From: JBKPDV01 sp046728075
Lineage (GTDB): Bacteria; Acidobacteriota; Thermoanaerobaculia; UBA5066; Gp7-AA6
Assembly: GCA_046728075.1 (NCBI GenBank)
Contig: JBKPDV010000032.1
Span: 5,190 to 69,189 of the forward strand
Direction: 5' to 3'
Length of the DNA: 64,000 nucleotides
A program made the translations under genes and the position numbers. Positions 34,570-41,938 of this stretch are shown here, one piece after another. The stretch's first letter is position 1. Each line of letters starts with the position of its first letter. The notes beneath the pieces were generated by a model that saw only the letters and a program-made list of their open reading frames with translations, was not told where the DNA came from and made no database searches.

Positions 34570-35663
34570 GCACGACTCGACGAACGAGGCTGCCGGCGTG
34601 GCGCGCGCTGACCCTCGTCGCGGCGCTCGCCGTGATCTGGATCGTGTTCTTCGCGGCGACCCACGGAACCTTCGCGAGCCCTCGTAACCTCGCCCTCCTC
34701 GCCCGCCAGATGTCGGTGACTTCTCTTCTGGCCGTCGGGATGGTGCTCGTGATCGTGACCCGCGAAATCGACCTTTCGGTGGGAGCGATGGCGGGACTCC
34801 TCGGAGGCATCGCTGCGATCGCGTTCGAGAAAGCGGGGTGGCCGCTGGGGCTCGCCTTTCTCGGCGCTGTGTCTCTTGGAGCTCTTCTCGGTTTTCTCCA
34901 GGGCTCGCTCGTGGCCTGGCTGCGGGTTCCTTCGTTCATCGTGACGCTGGGCGGGATGCTCCTGTTCCAGGGGGCTCTGCTCGGAGCGACGGGCGGGATC
35001 TCCATCTCTCCGGGCCGGCCCTTTCTTTTCATCGGCCAGGCCTACGTCCCTCGGCCGTTCGGCTGGGCCATTGCGGCGCTCTTCACCGCCGGGTTGCTCG
35101 CCGCAGCCGCTCGAGGGAGCGGCTCGACTCGCTGGAAGTGGCTCGGCCTCGCTGTCCTACCGATTCTCTTCACAACAGTCATGAACGCCTACGAGGGCAT
35201 TCCACTGCCGGTCCTGCTCGTCCTGCTGGTCGCCTCAGCGCTTTGGATTGTGACGCGGCACACTCCGTTCGGCAGGCGGCTCTATGCGATCGGCGGCAAC
35301 CGCGAAGCGGCTCTCTACTCCGGAGTCCGGATCGAGCGTCACGTGGCCGGCGTCTTTCTTTTGATGGGGCTACTCAGCGGAGCGGCTGGCATCGTACTGA
35401 CAGCGAGAGTCGGCTCGGCAACCTCCGACGCGGGCCGCTTGATGGAGCTCGACGCGATCGCGGCAGCGGTCATCGGCGGGACTTCGCTCCTGGGCGGACG
35501 CGGCACCGTCTGGGGCGCGCTCCTTGGCGCCTTGATCATGGCGTCTCTGGATAACGGGATGAGCCTCTTGAACACTGAGCCGTTCTGGCAGCCGATCCTG
35601 AAGGGAACGATCCTCGTCGCCGCCGTCGCCGCTGATATGGCCAGTCGCCGGGAGCAGGCGTGA
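34566..35663 (+). CDS. xylH: Sugar ABC importer permease, XylH type
   Basis: 365 residues from GTG 34566, overlapping the xylG stop by 4 nt (GTGA). About ten hydrophobic helices. Family motifs are VLVIVTREIDLSVGAMAGLL in the N-terminal half, RRLYAIGGNREAALYSGVRI in the cytoplasmic loop and AVIGGTSLLGGRGTVWGALL near the C-terminus. These are the conserved parts of the ribose/xylose (BPD_transp_2) permeases, and the lengths and loops resemble XylH. It acts as a homodimer in the inner membrane with XylG and XylF. Confidence 0.88.
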   Translation: MSTTRRTRLPAWRALTLVAALAVIWIVFFAATHGTFASPRNLALLARQMSVTSLLAVGMVLVIVTREIDLSVGAMAGLLGGIAAIAFEKAGWPLGLAFLGAVSLGALLGFLQGSLVAWLRVPSFIVTLGGMLLFQGALLGATGGISISPGRPFLFIGQAYVPRPFGWAIAALFTAGLLAAAARGSGSTRWKWLGLAVLPILFTTVMNAYEGIPLPVLLVLLVASALWIVTRHTPFGRRLYAIGGNREAALYSGVRIERHVAGVFLLMGLLSGAAGIVLTARVGSATSDAGRLMELDAIAAAVIGGTSLLGGRGTVWGALLGALIMASLDNGMSLLNTEPFWQPILKGTILVAAVAADMASRREQA

Positions 35664-35708
35664 ACGGCTTGCTCGACCTCGGCGCGTGACGTAGGCTGCG
35701 CGCCGATC

Positions 35709-36776
35709 ATGCGCGCTCCCGCGAAAGCGGTCCTTCTTCTGGTTCTATCGGTTGCGGCGGGATGCTCACGGCGATCCACGGAGAACGCGGGAACGCCGCC
35801 CGCCGGCGGCAGGAAGATCCGCATCGGATTCTCGATGGACACGCTCAAGGAGGAGCGCTGGCATCGCGATCGGGACCTGCTCGTCAAGCGCGCGGGCGAG
35901 CTGGGCGCGGAAGTCCTGGTTCAGGCCGCCAACGGAAACGACGCGCTCCAGAACTCTCAGGCGGAGAACATGCTCACTCAGGGTGTCGACGTCCTGTTAG
36001 TCGCCCCCCACAACGGGAAGAGCGCCGCGGTGATCGTGGAAGCAGCGCACAAGGCCGGAGTCCCGGTGATCGCCTACGACCGGTTGATCAACGACGCGGA
36101 CGTGGACCTTTATCTCTCATTCGACAACGAGCGGGTCGGGCAGATGCAGGCTGAGTACCTCGTCCAACGCCGGCCGAAGGGCAGCTATGTCGTGATCGGT
36201 GGAGCGCCGACCGACAACAACGCGCACCTCTACCACAAGGGACAGATGAACGTGCTCGAGCCGTTGGTGAAGCGCGGCGAGATCCGCATCGTCGCCGACC
36301 AGTGGGCGCGCGACTGGCTCGCTGTCGAGGCGCTGAAGATCATGGAGAACGCCCTGACGCGGACGGCCAACCGGGTCGACGCGGTCGTCGCGGCCAACGA
36401 CGGTGTGGCAGGCGGCGCGATCCAGGCGTTATCCGAGCAGAATCTGGCGGGAAAGACACTGGTCTCCGGCCAGGACGCGGAGCTCTCGGCCTGCCAGAGA
36501 ATCGCGGCCGGGACCCAGGGCATGACCGTTTACAAGCCGATCCAGCGGCTCGCCTACAAGGCCGCCGAAGTCGCGGTGAAGCTCGCGCGCAAGCAGCCGC
36601 ACGGCGAGTCGACGCGTGGCGTTCCTAACGGCAAGCTCGATGTGCCGAGCATCCTGCTCGAGCCAATCGCCGTGGATAAAGACAACCTCGTCTCGACCGT
36701 CATCGCCGATGGCTACCAGAAGGCCGAAGATGTCTACCGCGGTCTCCCCCGCGAGCAGTCGCCCAGAAAACCGTGA
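35709..36776 (+). CDS. xylF: D-xylose-type substrate-binding lipoprotein (XylF-like)
   Basis: 355 residues. A lipoprotein signal ends in the lipobox LSVAAGC (Cys19), so the mature protein is membrane-anchored. The periplasmic-binding fold begins KIRIGFSMDTLKEERWHRDR, then GVDVLLVAPHNGKSAAVIVE and GVPVIAYDRLINDADVDLYL, which are XylF-like; Arg and Asp residues of the pentose site appear in DRL and in QDAELSACQRIAAG. The order G-H-F differs from the F-G-H of Escherichia coli. No xylose isomerase or kinase gene is in the window, so pentose specificity is a reasonable but untested inference. Confidence 0.82.
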   Translation: MRAPAKAVLLLVLSVAAGCSRRSTENAGTPPAGGRKIRIGFSMDTLKEERWHRDRDLLVKRAGELGAEVLVQAANGNDALQNSQAENMLTQGVDVLLVAPHNGKSAAVIVEAAHKAGVPVIAYDRLINDADVDLYLSFDNERVGQMQAEYLVQRRPKGSYVVIGGAPTDNNAHLYHKGQMNVLEPLVKRGEIRIVADQWARDWLAVEALKIMENALTRTANRVDAVVAANDGVAGGAIQALSEQNLAGKTLVSGQDAELSACQRIAAGTQGMTVYKPIQRLAYKAAEVAVKLARKQPHGESTRGVPNGKLDVPSILLEPIAVDKDNLVSTVIADGYQKAEDVYRGLPREQSPRKP

Positions 36777-36792
36777 CGGCCAGATCCCAGGG

Positions 36793-39114
36793 ATGAGCGC
36801 GCCCCGCGGGTTACGCCGCTTCGGGCCCGCCATCCTCTTCGCGCTTCTCGTCGTCCTGGTCTACTCCGACGTCGTCTTCCAGCGCCGGAACTTCGGCGGG
36901 CGAGACCTGCTCGCTTACAACCTCCCGATGGAAAAGGTGACTCACGACGCCTATGCCCACGGCGAGTTGCCTGTCTGGAATCCGTTTGTCTCCGGCGGCC
37001 GTCCGCACCTTCCCAATCCCAACGCGGGAGCTCTCTACCCGTTGCGGATTCTCCTGTCTCCGTTTTCTTTCCCCGTCGCGATGAGGATCTTTCCGCTGCT
37101 CCATTGGGCCCTGGCGGGAATCGGCGTCCTGGCTCTCCTCCGCTCTTTCGAGCTCTCACGAGAGGCCGCCTGGGTCGGTGCGGTGACCTATACGTTCTCC
37201 GGCGTCGTCGTCTCCTACGTCTTTTACACGCACATCCTGGCCGGAATGGCTCTCTTCCCTTGGATCCTCTGGATCGTCGCCGACCGGCACCTGCGCCCCC
37301 TCCCCCGGTATGCGGCTCTCTCGTTCGTCCTTGCCCTGGACCTGCTCGCAGCCGACGTTTTCACAGTCGGGCTGGCGATTCTCTGCTCCTTGCTCTGGAT
37401 CGTTCTCGAGGAAGATGCGTCGCGCAGGTGGAGGGCCGTCGGCTCGCTCTTCGCGGCGTTCGGCCTGGCTTGTCTGGCGGCGGCTCCGCAGATTGCCGCG
37501 ACGGCCCTGTGGGTCGGGGACACGAATCGCGCCGTCCGCGGCATCCGATTGGGCTCGGCGTTTCTGTTTTCGATTCCGTGGCCCCGCCTCTTCGAGCTCG
37601 TCGTCCCGTTTCCTTTCGGCGCGAACTGGTCGGCAGAGGACGCTCGAGTCTGGGGATGGCATCTCTTCCACGACAGGATGACGGGTCTCTTCAATTCCCT
37701 GTACGCGGGGGCGCTCGCCGTCATCGCCCTCTCTTCCTGGCGGCGACTCGACGGCCGAGGCTCGCGTTTCGCACGAAGCCTGTTTCTCACCGGCCTGATT
37801 CTGACGATACCGCCAAGCCTGATGCCGGCGAGCTGGGCGGACGCGCAATCGCCCCTGCCCCTGCGCAATCCCGAGAAGTTCGCCCTCGCGCTCGTTCTGG
37901 CTCTGGCACTTCTTTCGGGGCTCTTCTTCGACAGGCTGCGGCGCTCATCCGCGACAGTCCCTCGCTGGCCTCTCGCCGTGGCCGCGGTCCTCGCCGGACT
38001 CGCCGGCGCCGCCGCCCTCTACCCGGGTTACGCGGGTCGCGTGGCGGCGCTGCTCCTGGGCGACCGCCGCTTCTGGCGAATCGCCGCCCAGGAGATTCCC
38101 AGGGCTCTGACGGAAGGGGGACTTCTCTGGATCACGACCGTGATCGCACTTGCGGGGTCGGGGGCTGCCAGCCGGTGGCGAAGGGCGGGCTCCCTTCTCC
38201 TCCTGACTTTCGTTCCAATCGCGGCCAATCGCAAAATCGCGCAGACTTTCCGGGAAGAAGAGATCTTTGCGCCGACCGCGTTCGCTCATCAGCTCGCACG
38301 CTGGGATCCCCAGGGCGAGTACCGGACGCTCTCTCATCCCGGCGTCTCCCGTCTTGCGCGGCTCATTTCCAGCTCGGATCCGGGCCTCATCGAGATCGAT
38401 CGCCGGAGCTGGGACGAGCAGGAGCACGTTCTCTGGAAGCGCGGAGCCGTTCTCACGCCGGACTTCGACGTCGGAGACTTTCTCCGGATGGAAGGTCTCC
38501 GGCGCTGGCTGAGTTATCCGGCAAACTCGCCAGCGCGCTCCGCTCTCTTCGAAAGTCTTTCGCTTCGGTGGGGCATCCGGTTCCGGGACCAGTCCCCGCA
38601 GGAAGGCTTTCATCCGATCAAAGGGGACTCGATTCAGTTCTGGGATCAGCAGGAAAAAGCCTTCCCGAGCATCCGCCTCGCTGAGAAATACCGCGAAGCG
38701 AACGGGCCCGTGAACGCGCTTCAATCCATGGGAGCGCTCGAGCCAGGCGAGATCGTGATCGAGACGGGAGCTTCGCGACGAGGCGTCAGCCCGCCCGGGC
38801 GAATTCGCGTGCTGAAGAGCAAGGCGAACCGCCTGCAGATCCGCGTGGCCTCACCCGAGGCGGCATGGCTCTTCGTTCTGCGCGGGTTCTGGCGCCACCG
38901 GACCGTACTCCTCGACGGCGCGCCGGTAGAGACGGTTCCGGCTCAGCTCGCGTTCACCGCGCTGCGGGTTCCTCCCGGAGAGCACCAAGTGGACTGGCGG
39001 GAGCGCGTTCCGGGAGCCGGGTTCTCGATGTGGGGACCCCTTTTGTTCCTGCTCTCCATCGGTTGGCTCCTCTTCCGGATCCGCCTGGAGAGACGCGCCC
39101 GTAGCGCTTCGTGA
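36793..39114 (+). CDS. YfhO-like polytopic membrane protein
   Basis: 773 residues from ATG 36793, starting 16 nt after xylF. About a dozen hydrophobic helices are followed by a C-terminal soluble part (about 520-740) and a last helix (FSMWGPLLFLLSIGWLLFRI). The N-terminal block RDLLAYNLPMEKVTHDAYAH and GELPVWNPFVSGGRPHLPNP is the signature of YfhO and related GT39-like proteins, which are thought to transfer lipid-linked sugars to envelope polymers. The C-terminal phrase PARSALFESLSLRWGIRF also fits YfhO proteins. It may be transcribed with xylGHF, but a functional link is not evident. Confidence 0.75.
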   Translation: MSAPRGLRRFGPAILFALLVVLVYSDVVFQRRNFGGRDLLAYNLPMEKVTHDAYAHGELPVWNPFVSGGRPHLPNPNAGALYPLRILLSPFSFPVAMRIFPLLHWALAGIGVLALLRSFELSREAAWVGAVTYTFSGVVVSYVFYTHILAGMALFPWILWIVADRHLRPLPRYAALSFVLALDLLAADVFTVGLAILCSLLWIVLEEDASRRWRAVGSLFAAFGLACLAAAPQIAATALWVGDTNRAVRGIRLGSAFLFSIPWPRLFELVVPFPFGANWSAEDARVWGWHLFHDRMTGLFNSLYAGALAVIALSSWRRLDGRGSRFARSLFLTGLILTIPPSLMPASWADAQSPLPLRNPEKFALALVLALALLSGLFFDRLRRSSATVPRWPLAVAAVLAGLAGAAALYPGYAGRVAALLLGDRRFWRIAAQEIPRALTEGGLLWITTVIALAGSGAASRWRRAGSLLLLTFVPIAANRKIAQTFREEEIFAPTAFAHQLARWDPQGEYRTLSHPGVSRLARLISSSDPGLIEIDRRSWDEQEHVLWKRGAVLTPDFDVGDFLRMEGLRRWLSYPANSPARSALFESLSLRWGIRFRDQSPQEGFHPIKGDSIQFWDQQEKAFPSIRLAEKYREANGPVNALQSMGALEPGEIVIETGASRRGVSPPGRIRVLKSKANRLQIRVASPEAAWLFVLRGFWRHRTVLLDGAPVETVPAQLAFTALRVPPGEHQVDWRERVPGAGFSMWGPLLFLLSIGWLLFRIRLERRARSAS

Positions 39115-39155
39115 CGAGGGGCTCGGGACGATCCTTCGTTTTCGCTGAGCGCGCC

Positions 39156-41783
39156 TCATTTCCCTTTCTCGGGGGCCCATCCGACGACGACGGTGATCGG
39201 AAGGGCCGCGTCCTCGGGTCGGCGTGAGTTGACGACGAAGCGCTGGCCATCGGGCACCACGTCATAGTGGTTGCGGGTCTCGACCGTCGGAAAGATCCGC
39301 GTCTGGAAGAGGGCTCGCGGCGGGGAAGCTTCGAACGACGGATCGTTTCGAATTTCGACGGACATGATCTTGCGGTCCGGAGAGACATAGAACATCTCTT
39401 TGCCATCCCCGCGCCATCGCGGTTGCGTTCCGCCTCCAGCGGAAATCTGCCGGCGATCTTCCAACCCCGGAAAAGCTCGGACGTAGACCTCGCGGGCTCC
39501 CGATTCTTCCGACTCGTAGGCGAGCCAGTGTCCGTCCGGCGAGAAGCGCGCTCCCATCTCGTTGAACGGATCCTTCAAGAGTGGCCGGTTCGAGCCGGTT
39601 TGCAGGTCCCGCAGACCCACATCGAAGTGGAACGTGGGCCAATCCACCGTTTCATAGACGAGGTATCGGCCATCTCGAGACACGTCATCGAGGGGCCAGA
39701 AAGCGGGAAACCGAAACAACAACTTCTCTTTCTCCGCCGCGGCGGCATCCCGCACGTAGACTTCTCCCGTCGGATAGACCGAGTAGAGGATCCTTCGACC
39801 GTCTGGCATCCAGAGCGGCGAAGCGTCGGCCAGCGCGTTCTCGAAGGAGAAACGGGCGAAGCTTCCGCGCTCGAGGTCGATCAGCCAGATCGCGGATCCG
39901 CGCTCGTCGTTCCGCGCGACGGCAACCCGGCGTCCGTCGGGCGAGACCGCCGGCTCGTAGAACGCACCGGACGGACCGAGGGCGCGGATTTCCCGCCCCG
40001 CCCGATCGTAAAGGAGCAGCCGCGTCTGGCTCAAGCCGCCTGTCTGATAGGCGAGAACGCCGTTGGAAGAGGCGGTGAAGGCAGTCGCGAGCGTGGAAAT
40101 GCCGTCCCACCAGACGTCCCCGACGAGGGGAACCGCGTCCCCGGTCACGCGAAGGCCCTTAGGATCGAACGGCTGCGCAACCAGTCGGTCGCCCGTCCGA
40201 AAGAGCACGTGACCCGGAGGTGAATAGATCGCGCCAGAATCCGCGACCGCAATGCGCCGTAATTCCTTGGAGTCGAGAGACGCGGCGGAGATCCCGGTCG
40301 CGCTTCCCGTGCCGGCGATCGACAGATACAGGAAGTGGCGCCCGTCGGGAAGAAAACTCGGCCAGCGGAAGCTTTCGCCGCTCCGCGAGGCCAGGTGAGT
40401 GATCCGGCGAGACTCTCCCCCTGCCTCCGAGACGAACCGGATCTGCCCGCCCGTCTCCGTCGAAAAAACGATCGTGCCGGTCGAACCCCACGATCCTCCC
40501 CGCGGGCCGGTCGCGTCGCAAAGAATCTGCGGCGAACCACCGGAGACGTCGATTCGCTTGAGTTTCCCCTGCGCAAAGAAGCCGACCGCGTGCCCGTCGG
40601 GAGACCAGAACGGATAAGCCGCTCCCTCCGTTGCCGGCAGAGGCTGCGCTTGCGTCGAATCGAGCCGGCGCAGGTAGAGAAGATCCCGGCCGTCGGTCTC
40701 GGTCGCCACGAAAGCCAGCGTCCGCCCATCGGGCGAAAGGGCGAGCATTCCCTGGAGAGCCGCGCCGGCGGGTGGAAGAATCGTGAACTGGAGCTTTCCG
40801 AGAGAGAGACTTTGCGGCTGGTTCGACCGGGAGAAGAGAAGGCCGCCGACCACCAGAAGCAAGGCCGCCGCGACGATCCAGCCGGCCAAACCACGAGGCG
40901 CGCGCCGAACCGCCTCGGTACTGGGACCACCCCTGACGATCTCCTCGAGCTCGAGCGCGACATCCCGGGCGCTCTGCCACCGGCGCTCGGGGTCCTTGGC
41001 GAGACACCTCCGAACCGTGTGTTCGAGCGCCGGAGGATTCACCGGTTGGATGGCGGTGATCGACGCCGGCTCCTCCTTCATGATCGAGGAGATCAACGAG
41101 GCCTGGCTCGAGCCGGAAAATGCTTTCCGGCCCGTCGCCATCTCGTAGAGCGTCGCGCCGAAGGCGAAGATGTCGGTGCGAGCATCAGCGGGCTTGGCTT
41201 CCAACTGCTCCGGCGCCATGTACTGCAGCGTGCCCAGGATCGCTCCCTCTTGCGTCAGCGCTCGCTCGGTCGGCAAAGAAGTCACGCTCGTCGAGCCGGC
41301 CGGCGCGCTCACGGCGCGGGCCAGGCCGAAGTCGAGCAGCTTGACGCCCGACTTGGTCAACATGACGTTGCCGGGCTTCAAGTCCCGGTGCACGATGCCC
41401 TGCCGGTGCGCCACGTCCAGAGCGTCGGCGATCTCGATCCCGTATCGAAGCGTCTGCTCGAGCGGCAGCGCCCCTTTCATCAGTCGGTCCGCGAGCGTCT
41501 CCCCCTCCAGATATTCCATGACCAGATACTCGACGCCGTCCTGGTTGCCCACGTCGTAGAGGGCGCATATGTGAGGGTGTGACAATGCAGATATTGTTTT
41601 CGCCTCACGCTCGAAGCGCTGGCGAACTTCCGGCGAAGAAGAAAGATGCTGCGGCAGCACCTTGACGGCGACCGTCCGGTCGAGCCGCGTGTCTCGCGCC
41701 CGATAGACCTCCCCCATTCCGCCGGCGCCCAGCGGGGAGACGACTTCGTAGGGACCTAACAGGCTTCCAGCCGCAATCGTCAT
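39156..41783 (-). CDS. Receptor Ser/Thr kinase with PD40 beta-propeller (K4)
   Basis: 875 residues from ATG 41783 (GTG 41789 two codons earlier is also open). Same catalytic subtype as K2 and K5: K41, HPHICALYDVGNQDGVEYLV, RDLKPGNVMLTKSGVKLLDF, GTLQYMAPEQ. Membrane helix near 300-320 (GWIVAAALLLVVGGLLF). The propeller has blades LSPDGRTLAFVATETDGRD, FWSPDGHAVGFFAQGKLKRI and FSPDGHWLAYESEESGAREV and ends PITVVVGWAPEKGK. A period-8 array and a ghost kinase ORF precede its start, and a copy of the 16-bp inverted repeat lies at 41582-41597. It converges with the YfhO-like gene with 41 bp between stops and no clear terminator. Confidence 0.92.
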   Translation of the reverse strand: MTIAAGSLLGPYEVVSPLGAGGMGEVYRARDTRLDRTVAVKVLPQHLSSSPEVRQRFEREAKTISALSHPHICALYDVGNQDGVEYLVMEYLEGETLADRLMKGALPLEQTLRYGIEIADALDVAHRQGIVHRDLKPGNVMLTKSGVKLLDFGLARAVSAPAGSTSVTSLPTERALTQEGAILGTLQYMAPEQLEAKPADARTDIFAFGATLYEMATGRKAFSGSSQASLISSIMKEEPASITAIQPVNPPALEHTVRRCLAKDPERRWQSARDVALELEEIVRGGPSTEAVRRAPRGLAGWIVAAALLLVVGGLLFSRSNQPQSLSLGKLQFTILPPAGAALQGMLALSPDGRTLAFVATETDGRDLLYLRRLDSTQAQPLPATEGAAYPFWSPDGHAVGFFAQGKLKRIDVSGGSPQILCDATGPRGGSWGSTGTIVFSTETGGQIRFVSEAGGESRRITHLASRSGESFRWPSFLPDGRHFLYLSIAGTGSATGISAASLDSKELRRIAVADSGAIYSPPGHVLFRTGDRLVAQPFDPKGLRVTGDAVPLVGDVWWDGISTLATAFTASSNGVLAYQTGGLSQTRLLLYDRAGREIRALGPSGAFYEPAVSPDGRRVAVARNDERGSAIWLIDLERGSFARFSFENALADASPLWMPDGRRILYSVYPTGEVYVRDAAAAEKEKLLFRFPAFWPLDDVSRDGRYLVYETVDWPTFHFDVGLRDLQTGSNRPLLKDPFNEMGARFSPDGHWLAYESEESGAREVYVRAFPGLEDRRQISAGGGTQPRWRGDGKEMFYVSPDRKIMSVEIRNDPSFEASPPRALFQTRIFPTVETRNHYDVVPDGQRFVVNSRRPEDAALPITVVVGWAPEKGK
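41582..41597. repeat. 16-bp imperfect inverted repeat inside K4 (copy 2 of 3)
   Basis: ACAATGCAGATATTGT, identical in sequence and codon position to the copies at 12894 and 44401. Confidence 0.7.
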
Positions 41784-41792
41784 CTTCACTTC

Positions 41793-41816
41793 ACCCGATT
41801 ACACGATCACCCGATG
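41793..41816. repeat. Period-8 array upstream of K4
   Basis: Three octamers on the plus strand: ACCCGATT, ACACGATC and ACCCGATG. In the K4 direction the end reads CGGGTGAAGTGAAG directly before the ATG, as at K8. The array also encodes the last residues of ghost kinase ORF 1. Confidence 0.7.
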
Positions 41817-41903
41817 CGCGAAAGCACCGATTTCCCCCATGCCGCCAGCACTACGTGGAGAGAAAACCTCATAAGGTTCTAACCGGCTCCCGGCGGAGAT
41901 CAC
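41799..41903 (-). pseudogene. Ghost kinase 1: N-terminal kinase remnant, 34-codon ORF upstream of K4
   Basis: From GTG 41903 the frame reads VISAGSRLEPYEVFSPRSAG, then GMGEI, matching residues 1-26 of the intact kinases through the glycine loop (with L-G-P changed to L-E-P and G-A-G to S-A-G). After GMGEI it switches to GAFAHRVIV and a TAA encoded by the period-8 array. The stop lies 15 nt before the K4 ATG. It is the leftover of a lost kinase and may now act as a coupling leader ORF. The start codon lies inside a heptamer array. Confidence 0.7.
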
Positions 41904-41930
41904 AAATCACCAATCACAAATAACAAATCC
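41902..41930. repeat. Period-7 array (ACAAATC units) between K5 and ghost 1
   Basis: Units ACAAATC, ACCAATC, ACAAATA and ACAAATC on the plus strand fill most of the 35-nt gap between the K5 stop and the ghost start. In ghost direction they read GATTTGT. Confidence 0.6.
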
Positions 41931-41938
41931 TTCGAGCG

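Noticed and set aside
36774..36792. Start of the YfhO-like gene at a GTG overlapping the xylF stop
   Set aside because: That GTG is not in the frame of the gene; the first in-frame start giving the membrane N-terminus is ATG 36793.
39115..39155. Rho-independent terminator between the YfhO-like gene and K4
   Set aside because: I found no GC-rich hairpin followed by a T run in this 41-bp convergent gap.
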